Notes under the pieces: model-generated
Database searches by the model: none
What the model saw: the letters and a program-made list of their open reading frames with translations, nothing else
What the model was told of the DNA's origin: nothing
Source of the DNA: JAHDVS01 sp964370985
GTDB taxonomy: Bacteria; Actinomycetota; Thermoleophilia; Gaiellales; Gaiellaceae
DNA: 64,000 nt
Direction: 5' to 3'
Assembly (NCBI GenBank): GCA_964370985.1
Contig: CAYJLE010000002.1
Coordinates: 1 to 64,000 of the forward strand
Part shown: positions 8,172-17,397 of the stretch, piece after piece
Numbering within the stretch: position 1 is the stretch's first letter
Layout: each line of letters starts with the position of its first letter
Program-made: the position numbers and the translations under genes

Positions 8172-8870
8172 CTACGGAGCGTGCCTCCGCGCCGCCGCCC
8201 GCACGGTCTTGTCGAGGTCGTGGGTGAGCAGGCGGGGCCAGTCCGGCGAGCCGAGCTTGCTCCTCTTTCCCCGGATCGCGTTCACCGCCGTCACGAACGC
8301 CTGCTCGTAGCTGTCGTCGACCGGTAGCAGCGGCGGATCGTCGTATCTCGACTCGACTTGCTGGTGTACCCGCCACGCCTTCTCGGTCGCGATCAGGCTC
8401 TCGGCGGCGGCGCCCGCGAGCAAGCTCGCTCCATGCACCATCGCCGGGGCGAACGGTCGGCCCTGGGCCTTCGTGAGCGCGGCGCCGCCGTGCGCGTTGC
8501 GGTCGTCGCTGCAGCCCGTCCAACCGTGCCGCGAGCAGAGTGCGACGAGCTCGGCTTCGCCCCGGTCACGGCCGGGCCCGCTTCCCCACGCTCGCAGGAG
8601 CGTGCCCGTGTAGACGATGTCGAGATCGGCGACAGCGGCAGGATGGATCCATGCGGCATCGATGATCAGTTGGTTCTCGGGATGCTCGGCGACGTGCGCG
8701 GCGATCTCGTTCTCGAGCAGCCAGGCCGAAGTGACCGCGACCGCGCGTCCGCCGCTGAAGAAGCTCTCGAGGACGGCGAGGACGCCTGCCTGCGCGTAGC
8801 CGAGCAGGATCATCGCGTCGAGACACACGACATCCGCCCCGCGGGGGAGCGGGCGCCGCCCCTCGCTCAC
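8172..8870 (-). CDS. PIN-like nuclease, third gene of the XRE/ImmA operon
   Basis: A 232-aa protein. The N-terminal VVCLDAMILLGYAQ and the later GEAELVALCSRHGW plus GCSDDRNAHGGAALT give the spaced acidic residues of a PIN-type RNase (Asp near the start, Glu in the GEAE helix, Asp pair near the end). The C-terminal 90 residues are an unrecognised helical extension. Start GTG 8870 overlaps the stop of the ImmA/IrrE gene by four bases (GTGA), so the two are translationally coupled. In context it is probably a toxin or RNase controlled by the XRE repressor and its protease. The PIN assignment is by motif only. Confidence 0.65.
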   Translation of the reverse strand: MSEGRRPLPRGADVVCLDAMILLGYAQAGVLAVLESFFSGGRAVAVTSAWLLENEIAAHVAEHPENQLIIDAAWIHPAAVADLDIVYTGTLLRAWGSGPGRDRGEAELVALCSRHGWTGCSDDRNAHGGAALTKAQGRPFAPAMVHGASLLAGAAAESLIATEKAWRVHQQVESRYDDPPLLPVDDSYEQAFVTAVNAIRGKRSKLGSPDWPRLLTHDLDKTVRAAARRHAP

Positions 8871-9715
8871 CCGTCGAGGAGCGCCTCGAGCTCGTCGTCG
8901 CTCACCTCCTGCGGCTCCGGCTCGGCACCGGCCTCGAGCGCCCGCTGGCGGGCGTCCTCGGCGCTTCGGAGTCGAAGAAGCTCGGCGAGGCGCTGGTCGT
9001 CGAGGGCGTGGACAGTGTACGCCTGGAGCACGTCCGCTTCGAAGCTCTCCGGGAGCGGCGACTCGGGCAGCGGAAAGCTCGTCGTCTCGTTGAAGTGGAT
9101 CTCGCGGCACAGCCGGCCGACTCCGAGGTTCGCCTTCGCGTCGAGCAGCTCGTCGCGCATCCCGGCGTTGAGCACGTTCATGTTGTGGAGCCGGAACACG
9201 GCGGTCTCGAAGCTGATCCCGAAGCGCTGCATCAGCCGTGCGACCACCCGCGCGCTGACCTGCTGCCCGTCGCTGATCTGCCACTCGTCGAGCGCGCGTC
9301 GGAGAGCCGGGTCTGGAGCGAGCAGGTGGCCGGCGAACGCATTTGCTTCCTGCTCGAGCGGGTCGCCGCGCTTTGCCGGATCGAAGATGTCCTTGTCAGC
9401 GTGGCGGTAGGTGCCCTGCTCGGGACGGTGCAGCTCGTGATGGCCGAGCTCGTGAGCGACCGTGAAACGCAGCCGCAGCCGCGAACGGGTCGACGCGTTC
9501 GCGGCGATCAGGCCCGTCTCGCCGTTCCACAGGTAGACGCCGTCGCCCCCTTCCGGCCCGAGGCGCGGGAAGGCGAGATGCGCGCCGCGCTTGCGAACAA
9601 CGTCCCAGAGGCCCGGCACTGGCTCGTCCGTGAGGCCGAGGGTCGCGCGTACCTCCAGCGCGAAGCGGGCGCCGCGCTCGTGCGGCAGCTCGTCAAAGGA
9701 TCGGCTTGCGGCCAA
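8867..9715 (-). CDS. ImmA/IrrE-family metallopeptidase
   Basis: A 282-aa protein with the zinc-protease motif HELGHH (His88, Glu89, His92) and the downstream EQEANAFAGHLL helix supplying the third ligand (Glu123), as in COG2856. Family members cleave a neighbouring XRE repressor after a signal (ImmA of ICEBs1, IrrE of Deinococcus). The C-terminal half (residues 150-282) contains a winged-helix-like segment and an acidic tail. The start TTG 9715 lies inside the XRE gene, overlapping by 23 bases. The substrate is very likely that XRE protein. Confidence 0.88.
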   Translation of the reverse strand: MAASRSFDELPHERGARFALEVRATLGLTDEPVPGLWDVVRKRGAHLAFPRLGPEGGDGVYLWNGETGLIAANASTRSRLRLRFTVAHELGHHELHRPEQGTYRHADKDIFDPAKRGDPLEQEANAFAGHLLAPDPALRRALDEWQISDGQQVSARVVARLMQRFGISFETAVFRLHNMNVLNAGMRDELLDAKANLGVGRLCREIHFNETTSFPLPESPLPESFEADVLQAYTVHALDDQRLAELLRLRSAEDARQRALEAGAEPEPQEVSDDELEALLDG

Positions 9716-10043
9716 CGTAGCGTGCCATCACTTCCATGTCCTCGAGGAGTCGCGACGCCCACTCGATCATCGGCCGCATCTCCTCGTCGTCCGCGTCGCC
9801 ATGCCGGGTGAGCACAAGCCGCGGTTCCTGGTCACGGACGAGCGTGTCGAGCGATACGTCGAGCCGGTCGGCAATCCGCTGCAGGACGACGCTGTCGATC
9901 CCGCGCTTGCCCGTCTCGATTCGGGACAGCGTCGGAGCGTCGATCCCGACGGACTCCGCGAAGCGCGCCTGATGCGTGAAGCCGGCGCGTTCTCGCTCCT
10001 CCCGCACCCGACGGCCGATCAGCTCCCGTGCCGACTCAGCCAT
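9693..10043 (-). CDS. XRE-family HTH repressor
   Basis: A 116-aa regulator whose HTH spans about residues 8-65: LIGRRVREERERAGFTHQAR, then GIDAPTLSRIETGKRGI. The remaining 50 residues (RPMIEWASRLLEDMEVMARY) form a helical tail, possibly for dimerisation or recognition by the protease. It is the first gene of an XRE-ImmA/IrrE-PIN operon. A ribosome site GGGGTGAG precedes the ATG at 10043, and a promoter overlapping a perfect 7-bp inverted repeat lies just upstream, which suggests autorepression. Confidence 0.88.
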   Translation of the reverse strand: MAESARELIGRRVREERERAGFTHQARFAESVGIDAPTLSRIETGKRGIDSVVLQRIADRLDVSLDTLVRDQEPRLVLTRHGDADDEEMRPMIEWASRLLEDMEVMARYVGRKPIL

Positions 10044-10059
10044 GCCTCACCCCCCGTCA

Positions 10060-10097
10060 ACGGTAGCGCCCATGACCGTTATTGTCAATCTGACAAT
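10060..10097 (-). promoter_or_regulatory. Promoter and operator of the XRE-ImmA-PIN operon
   Basis: On the minus strand -35 TTGACA (10088-10083) and -10 TACCGT (10065-10060) are separated by 17 bases. The -35 box is embedded in ATTGTCA-atc-TGACAAT (10081-10097), a perfect 7-bp inverted repeat with a 3-base spacer. A repressor bound there would block RNA polymerase. The XRE protein is the obvious candidate. Confidence 0.7.
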
Positions 10098-10152
10098 CTG
10101 TCCACGCGGTTACCGCAATCGCTGCCGGCCGCCCGCGTCGATGGGGGCGTAA

Positions 10153-10174
10153 GGGGCGGCATTCATGCCGCCCC
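10153..10174. repeat. Perfect 10-bp-stem palindrome after gcdH
   Basis: GGGGCGGCAT-TC-ATGCCGCCCC lies three bases beyond the stop codon of the minus-strand acyl-CoA dehydrogenase gene. It belongs to the same kind of stop-codon-linked palindrome seen at 36006 and 45101. It has no T-run, so it is either a hairpin for RNA 3'-end protection or a REP-like repeat. Confidence 0.6.
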
Positions 10175-10177
10175 CGT

Positions 10178-11368
10178 CTAGCGGAACGCGTTCTCGCCGG
10201 TGAGGGCGCCTCCGAGCACGAGGGTGTGGACCTCGTGGGTGCCCTCGTAGGTGATGACCGACTCGAGGTTGTTCGCGTGGCGGATGACCGGGTACTCGAG
10301 CGTGATCCCGTTCGCGCCGAGGATCGTGCGGGCGCTGCGGGCGATCTCGAGGGCGCCGCGGACGTTGCCCATCTTGCCGAGCGAGACGTGCTCGGGGCGC
10401 AGCGTGCCGGCGTCCTTCATCCGCCCGATGTGGAGCGAGACGAGGTGGGCGCGGCCGAGCTCGAGCGCCATCTCGGCGAGCTTCTGCTGGGTGAGCTGGT
10501 AGCCGGAGATCGGCTTGCCGAACACGATCCGCTCCTTCGCGTACTCGAGCGCGGCCTCGAAGCAGGCGCGGCCGGCGCCGACGACGCCCCAGACGATCCC
10601 GTAGCGGGCCTCGTTCAGGCAGGAGAGCGGCCCGCGCAGCGTCGAGGAGCCCGGGAGCATGTTCTCCTCCGGCAAACGTACGTCCTGGAGCACGAGCTCG
10701 GACGTGACCGAGGCGCGCAGCGAGAGCTTGCGGTGGATCTCCGGGGCGCTGAAGCCGGGGGTGCCCTTCTCGACGACGAAGCCGCGGATCTCGCCCTCGT
10801 CGGTGCGGGCCCAGACGATCGCGACGTCCGCGATCGTCCCGTTCGTGATCCACATCTTCGTGCCGTTCAGGATCCAGTCGGAGCCGTCGCGGCGCGCGTG
10901 CGTGCGCATCGCGCCCGGGTCGGAGCCGGCGTCCGGCTCCGTCAGGCCGAAGCAGCCGATCGAGTCGCCCGCCGCCATCGGCGGCAGCCAGCGCTGCTTC
11001 TGCTCCTCCGAGCCCCACTTCCAGATCGCGAACATCGCGAGCGAGCCCTGCACGGAGCAGGCCGAGCGGATGCCGGTGTCACCCGCCTCGAGCTCGAGAC
11101 AGGTGATGCCGTAGGCGACCGCGCTCGCACCCGCGCAGCCGTACCCCTCGAGGTGCATCCCGAACAGCCCGAGCTTGCCGAGCTCGCGGATCACCTCGAG
11201 CGGCAGCACGCCGCGCTCGAACCAGTCGCCGATCTCGGGCAGCACCTGCTCGCGTACGAACTGCCTGACCGTGTCGCGGATCGCCCGCTCCTCGTCGTCG
11301 AGCAGCGCGTCGATGTCGAGCACGTCGAGCGGGTCGAGCGCGGGCAGCTGGCGGACGGCGTGGCTCAT
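10178..11368 (-). CDS. gcdH: Acyl-CoA dehydrogenase, probably glutaryl-CoA dehydrogenase
   Basis: A 396-aa flavoenzyme with the full acyl-CoA dehydrogenase fold: N-terminal helical domain, central CFGLTEPDAGSDPGAM and KMWITNG blocks, and C-terminal helical domain with NEARYGIVWG. The catalytic base is the Glu in ITYEGTHEVH. The EARYGI and YEGTHE signatures resemble glutaryl-CoA dehydrogenases, which oxidise and decarboxylate glutaryl-CoA to crotonyl-CoA in lysine, tryptophan and benzoate degradation. The substrate is inferred from similarity. It starts four bases after the malate synthase stop, so they are cotranscribed. Confidence 0.88.
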   Translation of the reverse strand: MSHAVRQLPALDPLDVLDIDALLDDEERAIRDTVRQFVREQVLPEIGDWFERGVLPLEVIRELGKLGLFGMHLEGYGCAGASAVAYGITCLELEAGDTGIRSACSVQGSLAMFAIWKWGSEEQKQRWLPPMAAGDSIGCFGLTEPDAGSDPGAMRTHARRDGSDWILNGTKMWITNGTIADVAIVWARTDEGEIRGFVVEKGTPGFSAPEIHRKLSLRASVTSELVLQDVRLPEENMLPGSSTLRGPLSCLNEARYGIVWGVVGAGRACFEAALEYAKERIVFGKPISGYQLTQQKLAEMALELGRAHLVSLHIGRMKDAGTLRPEHVSLGKMGNVRGALEIARSARTILGANGITLEYPVIRHANNLESVITYEGTHEVHTLVLGGALTGENAFR

Positions 11369-11372
11369 CGGC

Positions 11373-12878
<1,506 letters not shown>

Positions 12879-12924
12879 GTCACAACCTTTCGTTCGGCCC
12901 CGAGTTCCGGATGCAATCGGGATC

Positions 12925-13018
12925 GGTTCGGATCCGTATTCTAGGCATAGTCGGGCGGCCAGCGCATCTATTACCAATGCTCGGATCCAAGAACTCCTGC
13001 TTCCGGATCCGAGGAGCC
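12925..13018 (-). promoter_or_regulatory. Cluster of GGATCC-type palindromes upstream of aceB
   Basis: The 141-base gap between the thioesterase stop and aceB contains three GGATCC cores with palindromic flanks (CGGATCCG near 12931 and 13007, CGGATCCA near 12992) and a possible -10 TAGAAT on the minus strand. Repeated palindromes before a malate synthase gene could be regulator sites. This rests only on spacing and repetition. Confidence 0.3.
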
Positions 13019-13019
13019 G

Positions 13020-13484
13020 TCAGAACCGCGCTCGCCACTCCTCGGGCCACGCGGTCTCGCCCAGGTGCCAGGCGCTCGTGCGATAGGCGGTCGCGAGCAG
13101 GATGCAGCGGATCCCACCATCCTCGCCCGCCACCTCGACCCGGTAGGAGGCGACCCGCCGCGAGCGCGTCAGCTCGCCCGCGGTCGCGACCAGCGCCTCG
13201 CCGGGCCGCGCTGCCGCCGCGTAGTGGACGGTCACGTCGAGGGCCACGCACTTGCGCCCGTAGCCGTTGCAGGCGACCTCGAAGGCGAAGTCGGCGAGCG
13301 CGAACAGAGCGCCACCGTGGACGGCGCCGTGCACGTTGGCCGCATCGGCGCCCGGCGCGAACGTCGCCCGCGCGCTGCCGGGCTCCCAGTCGAGGAGCTC
13401 GACGCCGACCAGGGCCGCGAAGGCGTTCTCGCGCAGCGCGGCGTCGAGCCGCTCGCGCAGCCCGGCGGGCAGCTCGACGCTCAT
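13020..13484 (-). CDS. PaaI-family hotdog thioesterase
   Basis: A 154-aa single hotdog-fold protein. The key block AANVHGAVHGGALFALADFA holds the HGG-x-x-x-x-x-D signature of PaaI-type acyl-CoA thioesterases, which rescue CoA trapped in ring-hydroxylated phenylacetyl-CoAs or other aromatic acyl-CoAs. The start ATG 13484 overlaps the stop of the upstream hydratase gene by four bases. The substrate is not defined by sequence. Confidence 0.85.
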   Translation of the reverse strand: MSVELPAGLRERLDAALRENAFAALVGVELLDWEPGSARATFAPGADAANVHGAVHGGALFALADFAFEVACNGYGRKCVALDVTVHYAAAARPGEALVATAGELTRSRRVASYRVEVAGEDGGIRCILLATAYRTSAWHLGETAWPEEWRARF

Positions 13485-14284
13485 TCGCCGAGCTCCAGGC
13501 GGACCTCGCCGAGGTCGCTCGCAACGACGACCTGGTCGCCCGGGGCGACCCAGCGGGTCTCGACCAGACTGCCGAGCAGAACGAGCTCTCCTGCTGCGAG
13601 CGGCTGACCGCGCGAGGCCGCGAACCCGGCCAGCCAGGCGAGCGCCTCGAGCGGGTGGCCGAGGATCGCGGCGCCCGTGCCCGCGCCAGCGGGCACGCCG
13701 CTGACGAAAAGCTCCGCCCGGACGGTGGCGAGATCCCCGGCCGCCGCTGTCGCGACGGGCGAACCGAGCACGCAGCCGGCGGCGAAGAAGTTGTCGGCGA
13801 CGAGCGCTGGCAGGTCGAGCGCGCGGAAGTCGACGTAGCGGTCCTCGACGAGCTCGATCGCGGAGCAGACCTCGTCCACCGCGCCCGCCACGGCGTCCCG
13901 TCCGGGGAAGCCGGGGAGGTCGCGGGCGAGGCGCACCGCGAGCTCGCACTCGACCCCGAGACGCCGCCCGCCGCAGGAGATGGTGGCGGGGGAGACGTGG
14001 ATCGTGCGGGCGAGCAGGCCGCCGGCGCAGGGGTGGTCGATGCCGAGGTAAGCCTGCATCACCGGGGTCGTGCAGCCGATCTTGTGGCCGACCCGCCGTC
14101 CGAGATCGCCCTCGAGCGCGGCGAGCAGCCCGTCCTGGACCAGGTAGCCCTCCGCTTCGGTCAGCGGTGCCGCGCCCGGGACGAACCCGTCGAACGGCTC
14201 CCGTCGGCGCCTGGCCTCGAGCAGCGTGAGCGCCGCGCCCGCGAGGCGCGCGGTCGGCGGCTGCCGGGCGTCGTCGGCGCTCAC
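13481..14284 (-). CDS. 2-keto-4-pentenoate hydratase-like (FAH superfamily) protein
   Basis: A 267-aa protein resembling MhpD/XylJ hydratases and 4-oxalocrotonate decarboxylases, which act in meta-cleavage of aromatics. Visible blocks are GHKIGCTTPVMQAYLGIDHP, GVECELAVRLARDLPG with metal-binding acidic residues, and IELVEDRYVDF. The start is GTG 14284; the frame continues upstream without support. It overlaps the PaaI thioesterase gene (ATGA), so they form a two-gene operon. Together they suggest aromatic-acid catabolism, but no ring-activating gene is adjacent. Confidence 0.82.
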   Translation of the reverse strand: MSADDARQPPTARLAGAALTLLEARRRREPFDGFVPGAAPLTEAEGYLVQDGLLAALEGDLGRRVGHKIGCTTPVMQAYLGIDHPCAGGLLARTIHVSPATISCGGRRLGVECELAVRLARDLPGFPGRDAVAGAVDEVCSAIELVEDRYVDFRALDLPALVADNFFAAGCVLGSPVATAAAGDLATVRAELFVSGVPAGAGTGAAILGHPLEALAWLAGFAASRGQPLAAGELVLLGSLVETRWVAPGDQVVVASDLGEVRLELGE

Positions 14285-14395
14285 GGCGCGCAGTCTAGTC
14301 CCGGCCGCGTGCTCCCTCGTGCGAGGGACTCGCCCCCGGCCGCGCCCGGGCCGACAACACGTGCGCGACCCCCGACCCACCGAAAGGCGGCTTCG

Positions 14396-14881
14396 ATGCG
14401 ACGTCTACCTCGCCCCACGCGCCTCCGCAGGCCCTCGCCGGCAATGGCGATCGCGCTGATCGCGCTCTTCATGTCGCTGGGCGGCACCGCGACCGCGGGG
14501 GGGCTCCTGCTCACCGGCGCGGACATCAAGGACAACTCTCTCACCGGCGCCGACGTGAAGAACAGGTCGCTGACCGCGGCCGACTTTCGCGGCACGATCC
14601 CGGTCTCGATCGAGACCGAGTACGTGGTCAGCGGCGAGCTCACGAACCCGGCCGAGGATCAGACGTTCGGCTGGGTCGACTGCCCCTCCGGCACGCAGGT
14701 CGTCGGCGGCGGCGTGCTCACGAGCGGCAGCTGGGGCCTCCAGCGCGTCAACTCCACGTACCCCGTGGAGGGTGGCGGCAGCGAGGATCAGGGCTCCGGC
14801 GGCTGGGGCGCCTACGTCGACAACAACGACACGGCGCCGCACCGCTTCTGGGTCTACGCGATCTGCATGGCAAGCGAGTAG
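14396..14881 (+). CDS. Secreted protein of a Thermoleophilia-type family
   Basis: A 161-aa protein with a basic start (MRRLPRPTRLRRPSPAM) and a signal or anchor helix (IALIALFMSLGGTATAG). A short pentapeptide-like repeat region follows (TGADIKDNSLTGADVKNRSL), then a C-terminal beta domain with VDCPSGTQVVGGGVLTSG and two Cys (in VDCPSG and near the end, AICMASE) that may pair. The start is ATG 14396 with AAAGGCGG upstream. Proteins with this N-terminus are, in my experience, abundant in Solirubrobacterales and relatives; their role is unknown. It is convergent with the kor operon. Confidence 0.75.
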   Translation: MRRLPRPTRLRRPSPAMAIALIALFMSLGGTATAGGLLLTGADIKDNSLTGADVKNRSLTAADFRGTIPVSIETEYVVSGELTNPAEDQTFGWVDCPSGTQVVGGGVLTSGSWGLQRVNSTYPVEGGGSEDQGSGGWGAYVDNNDTAPHRFWVYAICMASE

Positions 14882-14892
14882 ACGCCCGGGCG

Positions 14893-15444
14893 TCAGGCTG
14901 CAGGGGCGACGAGCCTGCGGCCGGCTTCGAGCGCCCGCAGGTTGAGCTCCCGCTGGCGCGGCACGCGGGCCGCGACCGCTCGCTCCATCGTCTCCGCGTC
15001 GACGATCCCGGTCAGCTCAGCGACCGCGCCGAGCGCGACCACGTTCGCCGCCATCAGGCTGCCCGCCCGCTCGGCGGTCTCGCCGATCGGCAGCGAGCAC
15101 AGCTGCCACTCGCCGGCCGGCGGCTCCGGCACCGGCCTCGCGTCGATCACGAGCACGCCCGTCGGCCGCAGGTCGCGCGCGTACTTCTCGCACGCCTCCT
15201 GCGTCAGCGCGAGCAGGACGTCGAGCCGTTGCGCCTGCGGGAAGCCGATCTCGCCGTCCGCGATCACGACGTCCGCCCGTGCCGAGCCGCCGCGCGACTC
15301 GGGCCCGTAGGCCTGCGACTGGGTCGCGTTCTTGCCGGCGAGGATCGCCGCCTCGGCCAGGATCACGCCGGCGAGCACGATCCCCTGCCCGCCCGCGCCC
15401 GCGAGGCGCACCTCGAGGCGCCCGCCGCCCGTCTCAGCGCCCAT
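14893..15444 (-). CDS. korC: 2-oxoacid:ferredoxin oxidoreductase, gamma subunit
   Basis: A 183-aa gamma subunit starting GRLEVRLAGAGGQGIVLAGV, followed by NATQSQAYGPESRGGSARADVV. Both are hallmarks of the POR/KGOR gamma domain, which binds CoA. It starts GTG or ATG at 15444, inside the end of the beta gene (11-base overlap), and is the last gene of the operon. With korA and korB it should form a ferredoxin-dependent 2-oxoacid, probably 2-oxoglutarate, oxidoreductase. The C-terminal part is typical, with no extra domain. Confidence 0.9.
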   Translation of the reverse strand: MGAETGGGRLEVRLAGAGGQGIVLAGVILAEAAILAGKNATQSQAYGPESRGGSARADVVIADGEIGFPQAQRLDVLLALTQEACEKYARDLRPTGVLVIDARPVPEPPAGEWQLCSLPIGETAERAGSLMAANVVALGAVAELTGIVDAETMERAVAARVPRQRELNLRALEAGRRLVAPAA

Positions 15445-16255
15445 TCGCCGGGCGGGTCGCGGCCGTGTACTCCGGCCGCTCGGAGCGGTGGAGGATCCCG
15501 GTCGGCACGGCGAGCGGCCGGTCGGGGTGGGCGATGTGCGGCACGAAGCGCTTGCCGGCGAGCAGGCCGTCGATCGCGGCGTCGGTGCGTTTCATCCCGG
15601 CGAGCATCTCGGGGCCCTCGCCGAGGTTGTTGTAGCGCCCGTAGTAGACGGGGCAGTCGCTGACGACGTCGATGAACGAGCAGCCTTTGTGGGCGATCGC
15701 CTCGGCGATGATGTCGACGAGCTTCGGCGCCTCGTAGGCGACCCCTCGGGCGACGAACGTGGCGCCCGCCGCGGCCATCAGCTTGCAGGCGTCGAAGGCG
15801 GGCTCGACGTTGCCGAACGGGGCCGTGCTCGCGACCGCGCCCTCCGGCGTCGTCGGCGCGAGCTGGCCGCCCGTCATCCCGTAGATCGAGTTGTTGAAGA
15901 GCAGGAACGTCAGGTCGATGTTGCGCCGCGCCGCGTGGATCAAGTGGTTGCCCCCGATCGCGAGCCCGTCCCCGTCGCCGGTGAGCACGACGACGTTCAG
16001 GTCGGGCCGGGCCAGCTTGACTCCGGTCGCGAAGGCCGGGGCGCGCCCGTGCGTGGAGTGCAGGGTGCAGAAGTCGATGTAGCCGACGAGGCGGCTCGAG
16101 CAGCCGATCCCGGCCACGACCGCGACCTCGTCCTTCGAGAGCCCGAGCCGGCCGACCGCCTCGAGGAACGCCCGCAAGACGATCCCGTGCGCGCAGCCGG
16201 GGCAGAGCACGTGCGGCATCGTCTCGTCGCGCAGGTAGTCGCGAACGTCGATCAC
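15434..16255 (-). CDS. korB: 2-oxoacid:ferredoxin oxidoreductase, beta (TPP) subunit
   Basis: A 273-aa thiamine-diphosphate subunit with HVLCPGCAHGIVLRAFLEAV (Cys ligand region), GIGCSSRLVGYIDFCTLHST, the Mg-TPP motif GDGDGLAIGGNHLIHAARRN and NNSIYGMTGGQLAPTTPEG. This set matches KorB of 2-oxoglutarate synthase. It starts GTG 16255, overlapping korA by four bases (GTGA). It should link 2-oxoacid oxidation to ferredoxin reduction, working with the ferredoxin domain fused to IorB in the same operon. Confidence 0.93.
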   Translation of the reverse strand: MIDVRDYLRDETMPHVLCPGCAHGIVLRAFLEAVGRLGLSKDEVAVVAGIGCSSRLVGYIDFCTLHSTHGRAPAFATGVKLARPDLNVVVLTGDGDGLAIGGNHLIHAARRNIDLTFLLFNNSIYGMTGGQLAPTTPEGAVASTAPFGNVEPAFDACKLMAAAGATFVARGVAYEAPKLVDIIAEAIAHKGCSFIDVVSDCPVYYGRYNNLGEGPEMLAGMKRTDAAIDGLLAGKRFVPHIAHPDRPLAVPTGILHRSERPEYTAATRPANGR

Positions 16256-17397
16256 GCGGCCCTCCCGCCGACCGGGGCGGCCGCGAGCAGGCGCTCGAGC
16301 AGCTCGCCGGGCAGGATCGGCTCGCCGTCTGCCCGCAGCACGGTGTCGATGCGCGCGGCGCCCGCGGCGGCGCGCTCGACCTCGCGGACGAGCTGGCCGC
16401 GGTTCATCTCCGCGACGACGATCGTGCCGACGGCCTGCGCCACCTCCGCGACGGCGGCGTCCGGAAACGGCCACATCGTGACAGGCCTGAGCATTCCGAC
16501 GCGGACGCCGCGAGCCCTGGCCTCGCGGATCGCGTCGCGCGCTGCGGCGGCGACGATCCCGTAGGCGAACACGCATACCTCCGCGTCGTCGAGGAGGTAG
16601 CGCTCGACCTCGTCGACCTCGTCGAGGTGCTTCTCGATCTTCGTGTGCAGGCGCTCGATCAGGGCGCCGGCCTTGCGCGTGTCGTTCGTCGGGTAGCCGG
16701 TCTCGTCGTGAGCGAGCCCCGTGACGTGGAAGCGGTAGCCGTCGCCGAAGGCCGCCAGCGGAGGCACGCCGCCCGGGACGTTCGCGTAGGGGCGGTACTC
16801 GCCGGGCGGGCAGCTCGGGCGGACGCGCTCGACGAGCTCGACCGAGTCGGGCAGCTCGACGCGCTCGCGCACGTGCCCCATCACCTCGTCGTACGTGAGG
16901 ATCACCGGTGTGCGGAAGCGTTCGGCGAGGTTGAACGCCCGCACCGTCAGATCGTGGATCTCGCGCACGGACGCGGGCGCGAGCACGATGATCGGGTGGT
17001 CGCCGTGGGTGCCCCACCGTGCCTGCATCACGTCGCCCTGCGCCGGGGAGGTGGGTAGGCCGGTGCTCGGGCCGCCGCGCATCACGTTGACGACGACCAC
17101 GGGCAGCTCGGCCATCGCGGCGAAGCCGATGTGCTCCTGCATGAGGGAGAAGCCGGGGCCGCTCGTCGCCGTCATCGCCTTCGCCCCGGCCGCGGACGCG
17201 CCGATGCACGCGCCGAGCGAGGCGATCTCGTCCTCCATCTGGACGTAGACGCCGCCGAGCGCGGGCATCCGGCGCGCCATCATCTCGGCGATCTCCGACG
17301 ACGGCGTGATCGGGTAGCCGGCGAAGAAGCGGCAGCCGGCTGCGATCGCGCCGAGCGCGCAGGCCGCGTTGCCCTGGACGAGCTGCGGCTCAGCCAC
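16252..17397 (-). CDS. korA: 2-oxoacid:ferredoxin oxidoreductase, alpha subunit
   Basis: A 381-aa alpha subunit: GNAACALGAIAAGCRFFAGY, PITPSSEIAEMMARRMP, then EDEIASLGACIGASAAGAKA and TATSGPGFSLMQEHIG, characteristic of the pyrimidine-binding domain of KorA. The C-terminal transketolase-C-like domain includes MLRPVTMWPFPD. Unlike KorA proteins fused to the gamma domain, here gamma is a separate gene. It starts ATG 17397, eight bases inside the previous gene. Confidence 0.93.
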   Translation of the reverse strand: MAEPQLVQGNAACALGAIAAGCRFFAGYPITPSSEIAEMMARRMPALGGVYVQMEDEIASLGACIGASAAGAKAMTATSGPGFSLMQEHIGFAAMAELPVVVVNVMRGGPSTGLPTSPAQGDVMQARWGTHGDHPIIVLAPASVREIHDLTVRAFNLAERFRTPVILTYDEVMGHVRERVELPDSVELVERVRPSCPPGEYRPYANVPGGVPPLAAFGDGYRFHVTGLAHDETGYPTNDTRKAGALIERLHTKIEKHLDEVDEVERYLLDDAEVCVFAYGIVAAAARDAIREARARGVRVGMLRPVTMWPFPDAAVAEVAQAVGTIVVAEMNRGQLVREVERAAAGAARIDTVLRADGEPILPGELLERLLAAAPVGGRAA

